Position numbers and translations under genes: made by a program
The notes under the pieces: generated by a model
Databases searched by the model: none
What the model was told of the DNA's origin: nothing
The model's input: only the letters and a program-made list of their open reading frames with translations
Part shown: positions 1 through 7,755 of the stretch, one piece after another
Layout: each line of letters starts with the position of its first letter
Position numbering within the stretch: the first letter of the stretch is position 1
Source: Nonomuraea sp.
Lineage (GTDB): Bacteria > Actinomycetota > Actinomycetes > Streptosporangiales > Streptosporangiaceae
Direction of reading: 5' to 3'
DNA: 13,265 nucleotides
Assembly (NCBI GenBank): GCA_013362835.1
Contig: JABFVJ010000371.1
Coordinates: 1-13,265, forward strand

Positions 1-877
1 GGGTCTTGCCGACGCCGCCCGGCCCTGTAAGGGTGACGAGCCGGTGTGCGCGCAGCAGGGCGCGTACCTCGGCCACCGCCTCCTCGCGCCCCACGAGGCC
101 GGTGAGGGGCGCGGGCAGGTTCGTACGCCGCCGCGCCGGCCCGTCGAGCGCCGGATCCTGCTCAAGGATCGCCTGGTGCAGCGCCACCAGCTCGGGACCG
201 GGATCGAGCCCGAGCTCGCCGGCCAGCCGCGCCCGCAGATCCGCGTAACTGGCCAGCGCCTCGCTCTGCCGCCCCGCCCGGTACAACGCCCGCACGTGCA
301 CGGCACGCAGCCGTTCGCGCAGCGGATGCCCGGCCACCAGGTCGGCGAGCTCGGCGGCGAGCAGCGCGTGCTCGCCCAGCTCCAGCCGCGCCTCGGCCAG
401 GTCCTCCACGGCCACCAGCCGCTGCTCGTCGAGCCGGGCCACGACGGGCCTGGCGAACTCCTCGTCCGCGAACTCGGCGTACGCGGGACCGCGCCACAGC
501 TCCAGCGCCTCGCGCAGCAACGCCGCGCGCGTCCTCGGGTCGGCGGCTGCCTGGGCCCGCCCGACGAGCGCCGCGAACCGGCCCGCGTCCACGTCCTCGG
601 GCTCGGCCCGCAGCACGTACCCGGGCGCCCGGTACGCCACCAGCTCCCGGTCCCCGAGCACCTTGCGCAGCTGCGACACCTTCACCCGGAGCGCGGCCGG
701 CGCGTTCGCCGGCGGCCTGTCGCCCCACAGGTCCTCGATCAGCCGATCGGCGGACACCGGCCGTCCGGCGTGGATCAGCAGGTCGGCCAGCAGCGCCCGG
801 ACCTTGACCTCGACCACCCGGACCGGCTCGCCCCCAGGCCCCCACACGGCGAGCGCTCCCAGCACCCCGAACCGCAT
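1..877 (-). CDS. SARP/AfsR-family transcriptional regulator, N-terminal part (runs off the window)
   Basis: Reading the minus strand from the ATG at 875-877 gives 292 residues with no stop before the window edge, so the C-terminus is missing. Residues 1-90 form an OmpR-type winged helix (begins [14 protein letters not shown], with [13 protein letters not shown] and VSQLRKVLG). Residues about 95-240 are a bacterial transcriptional activator (BTAD) domain ([30 protein letters not shown]). A linker leads to LVGREEAV and the Walker A motif GPGGVGKT at 285-292, so the protein continues into an NB-ARC/STAND ATPase and is AfsR-like, not a short SARP. Such proteins are DNA-binding activators, often of specialised-metabolite genes. 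It diverges from the imine-reductase-like gene across 86 bp containing 11-bp-spaced repeats, which suggests it controls that gene, itself or both. The Shine-Dalgarno is only a loose G-rich run. The family is clear; the regulon is inferred. Confidence 0.9.
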   Translation of the reverse strand, partial: MRFGVLGALAVWGPGGEPVRVVEVKVRALLADLLIHAGRPVSADRLIEDLWGDRPPANAPAALRVKVSQLRKVLGDRELVAYRAPGYVLRAEPEDVDAGRFAALVGRAQAAADPRTRAALLREALELWRGPAYAEFADEEFARPVVARLDEQRLVAVEDLAEARLELGEHALLAAELADLVAGHPLRERLRAVHVRALYRAGRQSEALASYADLRARLAGELGLDPGPELVALHQAILEQDPALDGPARRRTNLPAPLTGLVGREEAVAEVRALLRAHRLVTLTGPGGVGKT

Positions 878-884
878 CCGCCCC

Positions 885-914
885 CCATAACCAACTCCGA
901 ACCAGACCATAACC
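885..914. promoter_or_regulatory. Candidate SARP operator: three repeats at 11-bp spacing
   Basis: CCATAACC occurs at 885-892 and again, identically, at 907-914, 22 bp apart. The intermediate TCCGAACC at 896-903 matches 5 of 8 positions and shares the AACC core. The cores therefore lie at 889, 900 and 911, exactly one helical turn apart (GGTT on the minus strand). SARP regulators are known to bind heptamer-like direct repeats with an 11-bp period. The site lies 8 bp upstream of the SARP start codon and about 50 bp upstream of the oxidoreductase start. Neither -10 box is strong (TACTTG at 918-923 on plus; TATGGT on minus overlapping the last repeat). The operator role is an inference from geometry and location. 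Confidence 0.55.
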
Positions 915-963
915 CCCTACTTGCAGGGTGAACGCATCACTCGACACCAAAGGAACCACTGAC

Positions 964-1818
964 ATGTCAGAAGATATTTCGATCATCGGCCTGGGACTCA
1001 TGGGCTCGGCGCTCGCCGGAAGCCTGCTGGCCGCCGGACACCGGGTCACCGTGTGGAACCGTACGGCGGACAAGGCCGACGCTCTGGTCGCCCAGGGCGC
1101 CACCCGCGCCGCGACGGTGGCCGACGCCGTCGCGGCGAGCCCCCTGGTGATCGTCTGCGTGCTGGACTACCCCGCCGTGTACGACCTCCTTGACGCCGTC
1201 CCGCTGGACAGCCGCGTCGTGGCGAACCTGACCACCGGCCGCCCGGCCGAGGCCAGGGAGGCGGCGTCCTGGGTGGCCGGACGAGGCGGCGACTACCTGG
1301 ACGGCGGCATCATGGCCGTCCCGTACATGATCGGCCGTCCGGGCGCGCTCATCCTCTACAGCGGCTCCGAATCGGCCTACGACCGCCACAAGCGCACGCT
1401 CGACGCCATGGCCGAGCCCCGCTACGCGGGCGCGGACCCCGGCATGGCACCCCTCCTCGACCTGGCCATGCTCACCGGCATGTACGGCCAGTTCGCCGGC
1501 TTCCTGGAAGCCGCCACCCTCGTCGGCTCCGCCGGTTACCCGTTGACCGACTTCACCACGTCCCTGTTGGTCCCCTGGCTCAACGCCATGGCCGCCGGCC
1601 TGCCGGACTGGGCCAAGTCCATCGAGGCCCGCGACTACACGACGGACGTCTCCAACCTGGAGATCAACAGAGCCGGCCTGGAGAACCTGGTGCGGGCCTT
1701 CAGGGATCAGCAGGTCAAGCCCGACCTGCTGATCCCCATGAAGACCATCGTCGACCAGCGAACCGCCCGAGGCCACCGCGCGGAGGGCCTCCCGGGCCTG
1801 ATCGAGGAACTACGCTGA
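964..1818 (+). CDS. Imine-reductase-like NAD(P)-dependent oxidoreductase
   Basis: The product is 284 residues. The ATG at 964 is chosen over an in-frame GTG at 928 because AGGAA at 951-955 lies 8 nt upstream and the N-terminus then begins directly at the Rossmann strand. GLGLMG (residues 10-14 and flanks) and VWNRT (30-34) form the dinucleotide site; the Asn-Arg-Thr after the second strand fits NADPH. The stretches NLTTGRPAEAREA (88-100), YLDGGIMAVPYMIG (111-124) and ALILYSG (128-134) are hallmarks of the imine reductase branch of the beta-hydroxyacid dehydrogenase superfamily. D166 in LLDLAML lies where these enzymes carry the Asp/Tyr active-site residue. Imine reductases reduce cyclic or preformed imines, some in alkaloid or aminoglycoside pathways; the substrate here is unknown. 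The gene diverges from the SARP gene and its stop is 14 bp from that of the convergent VOC gene. A general 3-hydroxyisobutyrate-dehydrogenase-like role is less likely. Confidence 0.88.
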   Translation: MSEDISIIGLGLMGSALAGSLLAAGHRVTVWNRTADKADALVAQGATRAATVADAVAASPLVIVCVLDYPAVYDLLDAVPLDSRVVANLTTGRPAEAREAASWVAGRGGDYLDGGIMAVPYMIGRPGALILYSGSESAYDRHKRTLDAMAEPRYAGADPGMAPLLDLAMLTGMYGQFAGFLEAATLVGSAGYPLTDFTTSLLVPWLNAMAAGLPDWAKSIEARDYTTDVSNLEINRAGLENLVRAFRDQQVKPDLLIPMKTIVDQRTARGHRAEGLPGLIEELR

Positions 1819-1832
1819 GCCCCGGCCGCGCG

Positions 1833-2186
1833 TCAGCTCGGCTGCCACAGTTCGATGCGGTTGCCCTCGGGGTCGGTGACCCAGCCGAAGCGGCCGACGC
1901 CCTCCATGTCCTGGGTCTCCTCGGCCGCGTCCGCACCCTTGGCCCGCAGCTGGGCGAGCATGGCGTCGAGGTCGCGGACGCGGAAGTTGAGCATCGTCTG
2001 CTGGGCGGGGGAGCCGAGGTAGTCGGCCCCGGACTCGAAGGCCGCGAACACGGTCATGCCGCCCTCCTGGCGCCACAGGCCGTTCTCGTCGGCGTCGAGG
2101 CCCAGGCAGTCGCGATACCAGGCGTTCAAGGCGGCCGGGTCGGCGGCCCGGAGGAAATATCCCCCGATTCCAAGCACACGCTCCAT
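1833..2186 (-). CDS. VOC-superfamily (glyoxalase/bleomycin-resistance fold) protein
   Basis: The product is 117 residues, one VOC domain made of two beta-alpha-beta-beta-beta modules: the first opens with GIGGYFLRAADP and LNAWYRDCLGLD, the second runs from MLNFRVRDLDAMLAQL to DPEGNRIELWQP. The C-terminal Glu of RIELW is the usual last metal ligand, but no His/Glu is evident at the expected first-strand position (GGYFLRA), so a metal-dependent lyase or dioxygenase is doubtful. Such small VOC proteins can be binding or resistance proteins, or components of unknown function. The ATG at 2186 has a modest AGGAT upstream. It follows mak on the same strand after 68 bp that hold a 14-bp direct repeat, so it could be read through from the glg operon or have its own promoter. 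The specific function is unknown. Confidence 0.85.
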   Translation of the reverse strand: MERVLGIGGYFLRAADPAALNAWYRDCLGLDADENGLWRQEGGMTVFAAFESGADYLGSPAQQTMLNFRVRDLDAMLAQLRAKGADAAEETQDMEGVGRFGWVTDPEGNRIELWQPS

Positions 2187-2199
2187 GCGCCCATCCTGC

Positions 2200-2251
2200 C
2201 AGTGCGCAGGGCGTTGGTCGGAAACGGGCTGTCCAGGCAGTGCGCAGGGCG
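2200..2251. repeat. Pair of 14-bp perfect direct repeats between mak and the VOC gene
   Basis: CAGTGCGCAGGGCG occurs at 2200-2213 and again at 2238-2251, 38 bp start to start, filling most of the 68-bp gap. One copy begins 3 bp past the mak stop; the other lies 13 bp upstream of the VOC start. Each copy contains the palindrome TGCGCA. It may be an operator pair for the VOC gene or a relic of a short duplication. I see no uridine-tract terminator here. Confidence 0.6.
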
Positions 2252-2254
2252 GTC

Positions 2255-3586
2255 TCAGGTCGGGCGGGGACGGAAGGCGGCGAGGGGGATGGAGACCCAG
2301 GAGGGGCGGTTGCGGGCCTCGTAGACGACCTCGTACACCGCCTTCGAGAGTTCGAACGCCCGGAGCAGGGCCGCGTCCGCGGCCGTGATCACGCCGCCGC
2401 CTTCCACGTACCCGTCCAGGAACGCGGTGCGGTTGCGGTCGGCCCAGGCCTCGGCCCTGGGTTCGAGCTCGGTGGCCTGCGAGTGGCCGGCCAGCAGGTG
2501 CCTGGCCGCGTAGTCGAAGGAGCGGAGCATGCCGGCCACGTCCCGGAGCGGGGAGGACAGGGCACGGCGTTCGGCGAGGGGCTGGCCGGGTTCGCCTTCG
2601 AAGTCGAGCACGACCCAGTCGGTGGGCGTGCGCATGACCTGTCCGAGGTGGTAATCCCCGTGAACCCGTTGCACGGGCACCGCTCTGGTGAGCAGCTCCA
2701 CCTGGTGGTAGGCGTCCTCAAGGACGGTGACGTGGGCGCGTAGTTCGGGGACCTCGGACACGGCGCGTCCCAGGCGGCGCCTGAAACCCTCGGCCATGCG
2801 TTTGACCTCGTGGATCTCGACGAGTTCCGTCGGGAAGGAGGCGGCCAGCTCGTGGTGGACGCGGGCGGTGGCGACGCCGAGCCGTACGGACTCGGCCGCG
2901 AAGTCGCCGCCCGCCTCGGCGGCGGTCACCACGGGTAGCGAGGCGTACAGGTCGCGGACGCTGGCGAGGGCCAGGTCCCAGCCGTCGTTGGCGTTCGACA
3001 GGTACTCCTGCATGATCGCGAGCGTGGTGTCGGTGCCGTCCAGGTCGGTCTCGATCCACCCGTACGGCTGCGCGATGTGCGGCGCGTGCCGGGCGGCGAG
3101 CGCGGTGACGATCTCCAGCTCGGGGTTGACCCCGGGAATCAGCCGGCGGAACAGCTTGCAGATGTAGGCGTCCCCGTACACGAGCGAGGTGTTGGACTGC
3201 TCGGCCCCCAGGACGAGGCTGCGCTGCGAGGTGTCGATGTCGACCCCGGGCATGCGCCGCATGCGCAGCCCGCTGCGGGTCTCGTCGCCCGCCATGCCCT
3301 CCAGCAGCCAGCTCATCCGGTCGGCGTCATGGACGGCGTCGTACACGTACGTGTCGCCGATCGTCCCGATCAGGGCGTGCGCGAGCCGGTCGGGAAGACC
3401 GTCCCGCTCGCCCAGCAGGACCTGGTAGCGGTCCCGCGAGCCCTCCTGCCAGACGGCCACGATCAGATGTCTCAGTCCCGGCGTCAGCTCGACGTCCGAG
3501 TCGATCGACAGATCGTCGATCGGGCGCCCCTTGCCGCCGAACCAACGCTGGCGGCCGATCCATGCGGCAAGGAGCTCGTGAAGCAC
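2255..3586 (-). CDS. mak: Maltokinase (maltose 1-phosphate-forming)
   Basis: The product is 443 residues, the usual length of stand-alone actinobacterial maltokinase (Pep2), and not fused to TreS. It phosphorylates maltose with ATP to alpha-maltose 1-phosphate, the GlgE donor, in the cytoplasm. The N-terminal cap carries QRWFGGKGR (13-21). The kinase part, aminoglycoside-phosphotransferase-like, shows EQSNTS (129-134) as nucleotide loop, K144 in YICKLFRR, the Brenner/catalytic motif HGDYHLGQ (309-316), the metal-binding DFEGEP (328-333) and YEARNRPSW near the C-terminus. The GTG at 3586 follows the treS stop after 3 nt. Its Shine-Dalgarno AGGAGGAG (3593-3600) lies within the last treS codons, so translation is probably coupled, as fits the known physical TreS-Pep2 complex of mycobacteria. 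All key residues are intact. Confidence 0.96.
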   Translation of the reverse strand: MLHELLAAWIGRQRWFGGKGRPIDDLSIDSDVELTPGLRHLIVAVWQEGSRDRYQVLLGERDGLPDRLAHALIGTIGDTYVYDAVHDADRMSWLLEGMAGDETRSGLRMRRMPGVDIDTSQRSLVLGAEQSNTSLVYGDAYICKLFRRLIPGVNPELEIVTALAARHAPHIAQPYGWIETDLDGTDTTLAIMQEYLSNANDGWDLALASVRDLYASLPVVTAAEAGGDFAAESVRLGVATARVHHELAASFPTELVEIHEVKRMAEGFRRRLGRAVSEVPELRAHVTVLEDAYHQVELLTRAVPVQRVHGDYHLGQVMRTPTDWVVLDFEGEPGQPLAERRALSSPLRDVAGMLRSFDYAARHLLAGHSQATELEPRAEAWADRNRTAFLDGYVEGGGVITAADAALLRAFELSKAVYEVVYEARNRPSWVSIPLAAFRPRPT

Positions 3587-3589
3587 GCC

Positions 3590-5281
<1,692 letters not shown>

Positions 5282-5290
<9 letters not shown>

Positions 5291-5311
5291 GAGCTCCCCC
5301 ACGAGGGGCTC
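5282..5311 (-). promoter_or_regulatory. Start-codon-centred palindrome and RBS hairpin of treS
   Basis: GGAGCTCATGAGCTCC (5282-5297) is a perfect 16-bp palindrome with the treS ATG at its centre. In the mRNA it can fold with the AUG in a small loop and the GGAG of the Shine-Dalgarno in the stem. A competing hairpin spans 5291-5311 on the minus strand: GAGCCCC pairs with GGGGAGCUC through a bulged A and also hides the Shine-Dalgarno. Both would lower initiation unless opened, for example by ribosomes leaving glgE 71 nt upstream. The structure is visible in the sequence; the regulatory role is inferred, and it depends on 5290 being the true start. Confidence 0.5.
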
Positions 5312-5361
5312 ATCAGGAGGACGCTTACACACACGTTGGAGACTCCCCGCTGAATTCTGTT

Positions 5362-7461
5362 CTACCGTGGCGCGGCTCGTACGGTGAGAATGTGGGCAGG
5401 CTGGATGTGAGGGTCGAGACGCACATAGTTGCTCTGCCTCCAGCGGTAGGACTCGCCCGACAGTTCGTCGTCGACGACGAACTCGGCGTTCCAGTCGAGA
5501 CCGATGGCGGGCAGGTCGAGATCTACCGTCGCCTCGTGGGTGTGGTGTGGATCAAGATTGACAACCGCCAGTACGACGTCGCCCAGCCCGTGCCTTCGTG
5601 TGGCCGTGTCATAGGCGCCCGGAAGTCGTTTGGAGAAGCAGACGATGTCCGGTTGGTCGACCCTGTGGAACCGTAGGTTACGCAATTCCTGCAGCGCGGG
5701 ATGCGCTCTTCGGAACAAATTCAGGTGGGTGATGAAGGGCGCGAGGCTTCTGCCGTCGCGCTCGGCCGCTGCCCAGTCGCGGGGCTTGTACTGATATTTC
5801 TCGCTATCAAGGTACTCCTCGCTGCCGGGACGTACCGGGACGTTCTCCGCGAGCTCGTACCCGGAGTAGACACCCCAGGTCGGAGAGGTGAGAGCGGCCA
5901 GCACCGCCCGGATCCTGAATGCCGGAATTCCGCCATGTTGAAGGTATTCGTGAAGGATGTCCGGAGTGTTGACGAACAGATTCGGCCGCAGATACGCCGA
6001 CGTCTCATGGGCGAGCTCGGAGAGATAACTCTCCACGTCCGCCTTCGAGTTCTTCCACGTGTAATACGTGTACGACTGGTGGAATCCCGTCTTCGCGAGC
6101 GCCCGCAACATCGCCGGCCGGGTGAACGCCTCGGCCAGGAAGATCACGTCGGGGTCGGTCGCGTGGATGTCGGCCAGCATGCGCTCCCAGAACGCCACCG
6201 GCTTGGTGTGCGGGTTGTCCACCCGGAAGATGCGCACACCGTGGTCCATCCAGTGCCGCAGCACCCGCCTGACCTCGACGAAGATGCCCTCCGGGTCCCT
6301 GTCGAAGTTGATCGGGTAGATGTCCTGGTACTTCTTCGGCGGGTTCTCGGCGTAGGCGATCGTCCCGTCGGCGCGGACGGTGAACCACTCCGGGTGCTCC
6401 TTGACCCACGGGTGGTCGGGCGAGCACTGCAGCGCGAAGTCGAGCGCGACCTCCATGCCCAGCTCACGCGTACGGCCGACGAACGTGTCGAAGTCGTCGA
6501 TGGTGCCCAGATCGGGATGGACGGCGTCGTGGCCGCCGTCCTCGGAGCCGATCGCCCACGGCGAGCCGGGCTCGTCGGGTTCGGGGCTGAGCGTGTTGTT
6601 GCGGCCCTTGCGGAAGGTCTGGCCGATGGGATGGATCGGCGGCAGGTAGACGACGTCGAAGCCCATCTTGGCGATGGCCGGCAGCCGCTTGGCGGCCGTC
6701 TGGAACGTGCCGGACTTGGAGACGCCGGACTCGCTGACGATCGCCCCTTCGGACCTGGGGAAGAACTCGTACCAGGAGCCGTAGAGCGCGCGGCGGCGGT
6801 CGACGCGCACCTTCTGGAACTTCGACCTGGTCACCAGCTCGCGGAAGGGGTGGGCCTCCAGCAGCGCCGACGTCTCGGGGAGCTGGGCGATGGACAGCCT
6901 CGCCCTCGGGTCGAGCTCCTCGTCACGCAGCGTGGCCGCGACAGACAGCAGCGCGGCGCGGTGCCCGCACGGGCTGTCGCCGTTGCCGTTGCCCTTGCTG
7001 TTGCCCTTGCCGTTCCTGGCGTGGCCGTTGCCGGGCGCGTGACCGTTGGGCGCGGGGCAGTCGGCCGTACGGACGGCCTTGGCGGCGCGTTCGAACAGAC
7101 GCGCGCCTTCCTCGCACATGAGATCGGCGTCCATGCCGCGCGGGATCTTGATCTCCGCGTCGTGCAGCCAGGAGCTGATCGGGTCGCTCCACGCCTCCAC
7201 CCGGAACAACCAGTCGCCCTCGGCGGGCAGGCACACGTCCACGCCCCACCGGTCGGTGCCCGGGGCGAGCTCGCGCATGGGTCTCAGCCGGCCGCGCTGC
7301 CCGTCGGGCGAGGTGAGCACCACGCCCGCGGCCACAGCGTCATGGCCCTCTCTGAACACGGTCGCCGAGACCTCGAAGGTCTCGCCGGCGACCGCCTTGG
7401 CGGGCCACTGCCCGCAGTCGACGACGGGGGAGATGTCCGTGATGGGAATTCGTCCGATCAT
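5362..7461 (-). CDS. glgE: Alpha-1,4-glucan:maltose-1-phosphate maltosyltransferase GlgE
   Basis: The product is 699 residues from the ATG at 7461. GlgE (GH13_3) transfers maltosyl units from maltose 1-phosphate to the non-reducing end of alpha-1,4-glucan with retention. The N-terminal beta domain begins [17 protein letters not shown] and contains [12 protein letters not shown]. Then come a helical region and the barrel with [14 protein letters not shown] (226-239) and PPIHPIG (274-280). Catalytic residues are D415 ([10 protein letters not shown]), E444 (FLAEAFTRP) and D501 ([14 protein letters not shown]); their 29- and 57-residue spacings equal those of D394, E423 and D480 of Streptomyces coelicolor GlgE. 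A Gly/Asn/Lys-rich insert at about 138-162 is unusual. An upstream ATG at 7524 would add 21 residues, but neither start has a Shine-Dalgarno and those extra codons look non-coding. It is the first gene of glgE-treS-mak; the gap to treS is 71 bp. Confidence 0.96.
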   Translation of the reverse strand: MIGRIPITDISPVVDCGQWPAKAVAGETFEVSATVFREGHDAVAAGVVLTSPDGQRGRLRPMRELAPGTDRWGVDVCLPAEGDWLFRVEAWSDPISSWLHDAEIKIPRGMDADLMCEEGARLFERAAKAVRTADCPAPNGHAPGNGHARNGKGNSKGNGNGDSPCGHRAALLSVAATLRDEELDPRARLSIAQLPETSALLEAHPFRELVTRSKFQKVRVDRRRALYGSWYEFFPRSEGAIVSESGVSKSGTFQTAAKRLPAIAKMGFDVVYLPPIHPIGQTFRKGRNNTLSPEPDEPGSPWAIGSEDGGHDAVHPDLGTIDDFDTFVGRTRELGMEVALDFALQCSPDHPWVKEHPEWFTVRADGTIAYAENPPKKYQDIYPINFDRDPEGIFVEVRRVLRHWMDHGVRIFRVDNPHTKPVAFWERMLADIHATDPDVIFLAEAFTRPAMLRALAKTGFHQSYTYYTWKNSKADVESYLSELAHETSAYLRPNLFVNTPDILHEYLQHGGIPAFRIRAVLAALTSPTWGVYSGYELAENVPVRPGSEEYLDSEKYQYKPRDWAAAERDGRSLAPFITHLNLFRRAHPALQELRNLRFHRVDQPDIVCFSKRLPGAYDTATRRHGLGDVVLAVVNLDPHHTHEATVDLDLPAIGLDWNAEFVVDDELSGESYRWRQSNYVRLDPHIQPAHILTVRAAPR
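6980..7015. repeat. Six-unit hexanucleotide tandem repeat inside glgE
   Basis: Six consecutive 6-bp units of the form CCNTTG (with small variants, the last ending in C) run through 6980-7015. In the glgE frame each unit encodes two residues, giving the alternating Gly-Lys/Gly-Asn tract of the linker between the N-terminal domains and the catalytic barrel. The unit length is a multiple of three, so slippage would lengthen or shorten the linker without shifting the frame. Confidence 0.75.
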
Positions 7462-7754
7462 CGCATTCGCAGGGTTTGCGGCGGCGCGCTCGGTGCCGCC
7501 GGAGGCTTTCCGTAGATGCAACATTTCGCAAGCGCGAGGGACCGCTGGATACGGCCTACCCCGACAGGAACGATCCTTGCACGTAAATTGTGGACAGCAG
7601 CGGATAGACCTCCCGAGTGTGTTCGCGGGAAGGCCAACAATGAGGAAAGTTGCCCCAATCGTCCCTCTTCATGCTTGTTCCCGGAAGGGGTTTGAAGGGG
7701 CTTCGTGGGGGTGAAGGACTGAGAGGTCCCTCCTAGCCCGTAGGGTGCAGAAAC
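7462..7754. promoter_or_regulatory. Divergent glgE-glgP regulatory region
   Basis: This is the largest gene-free stretch in the window and lies between the divergent glucan-synthesis operon and glgP. If the upstream glgE start at 7524 is used, the gap is 230 bp. It must hold promoters for both directions. On the glgE side I see no convincing -35/-10 pair and no Shine-Dalgarno. On the plus strand TTGCAC at 7577-7582 is a possible -35 element, but its partner (GATAGA, 20-bp spacing) is poor. The best-defined elements are the G-rich tandem repeat at 7684-7703 and TAGGGT at 7741-7746, annotated separately. I find no clear LacI/MalR-type palindrome and no small ORF of note. Confidence 0.6.
7684..7703 (+). 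repeat. 10-bp tandem direct repeat upstream of glgP
   Basis: GAAGGGGTTT (7684-7693) is followed without a gap by GAAGGGGCTT (7694-7703), 9 of 10 positions identical, and then by a degenerate third unit (CGTGGGGGTG, 7704-7713). The second copy also contains the hairpin-forming GAAG-GGG-CTTC (7694-7704). The three G-runs at 10- to 11-bp spacing lie 28-57 bp before the proposed glgP -10 box, as an activator or repressor site would. The regulatory role is inferred. Confidence 0.5.
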
Positions 7755-7755
7755 G
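7741..7755 (+). promoter_or_regulatory. Possible glgP -10 box with leaderless start
   Basis: TAGGGT (7741-7746, a TANNNT match) ends 8 nt before the GTG at 7755, and no Shine-Dalgarno lies between them. That spacing puts transcription initiation at or next to the GTG, so the mRNA may be leaderless, which is common in Actinomycetota. I see no good -35 hexamer at 17-19 bp, so the promoter call is tentative. Confidence 0.4.

Noticed and set aside
44..931. A 295-codon plus-strand open frame opposite the SARP gene
   Set aside because: Its composition is Arg/Pro/Gln/His-rich, while the opposite strand encodes a canonical winged helix, BTAD domain and Walker A motif.
928..963. Upstream GTG start for the imine-reductase-like gene
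   Set aside because: The 12 extra residues precede the Rossmann strand without family support, whereas the ATG at 964 has a well-spaced AGGAA.
1814..1837. Possible bidirectional terminator between the oxidoreductase and the VOC gene (GCTGA/TCAGC)
   Set aside because: The 5-bp stem with a 14-nt centre consists largely of the two facing stop codons, and there is no T-tract; too weak to annotate.
5701..7515. A 604-codon plus-strand open frame opposite glgE
   Set aside because: The opposite strand encodes GlgE with all three catalytic residues at the expected spacing; this is a shadow frame.
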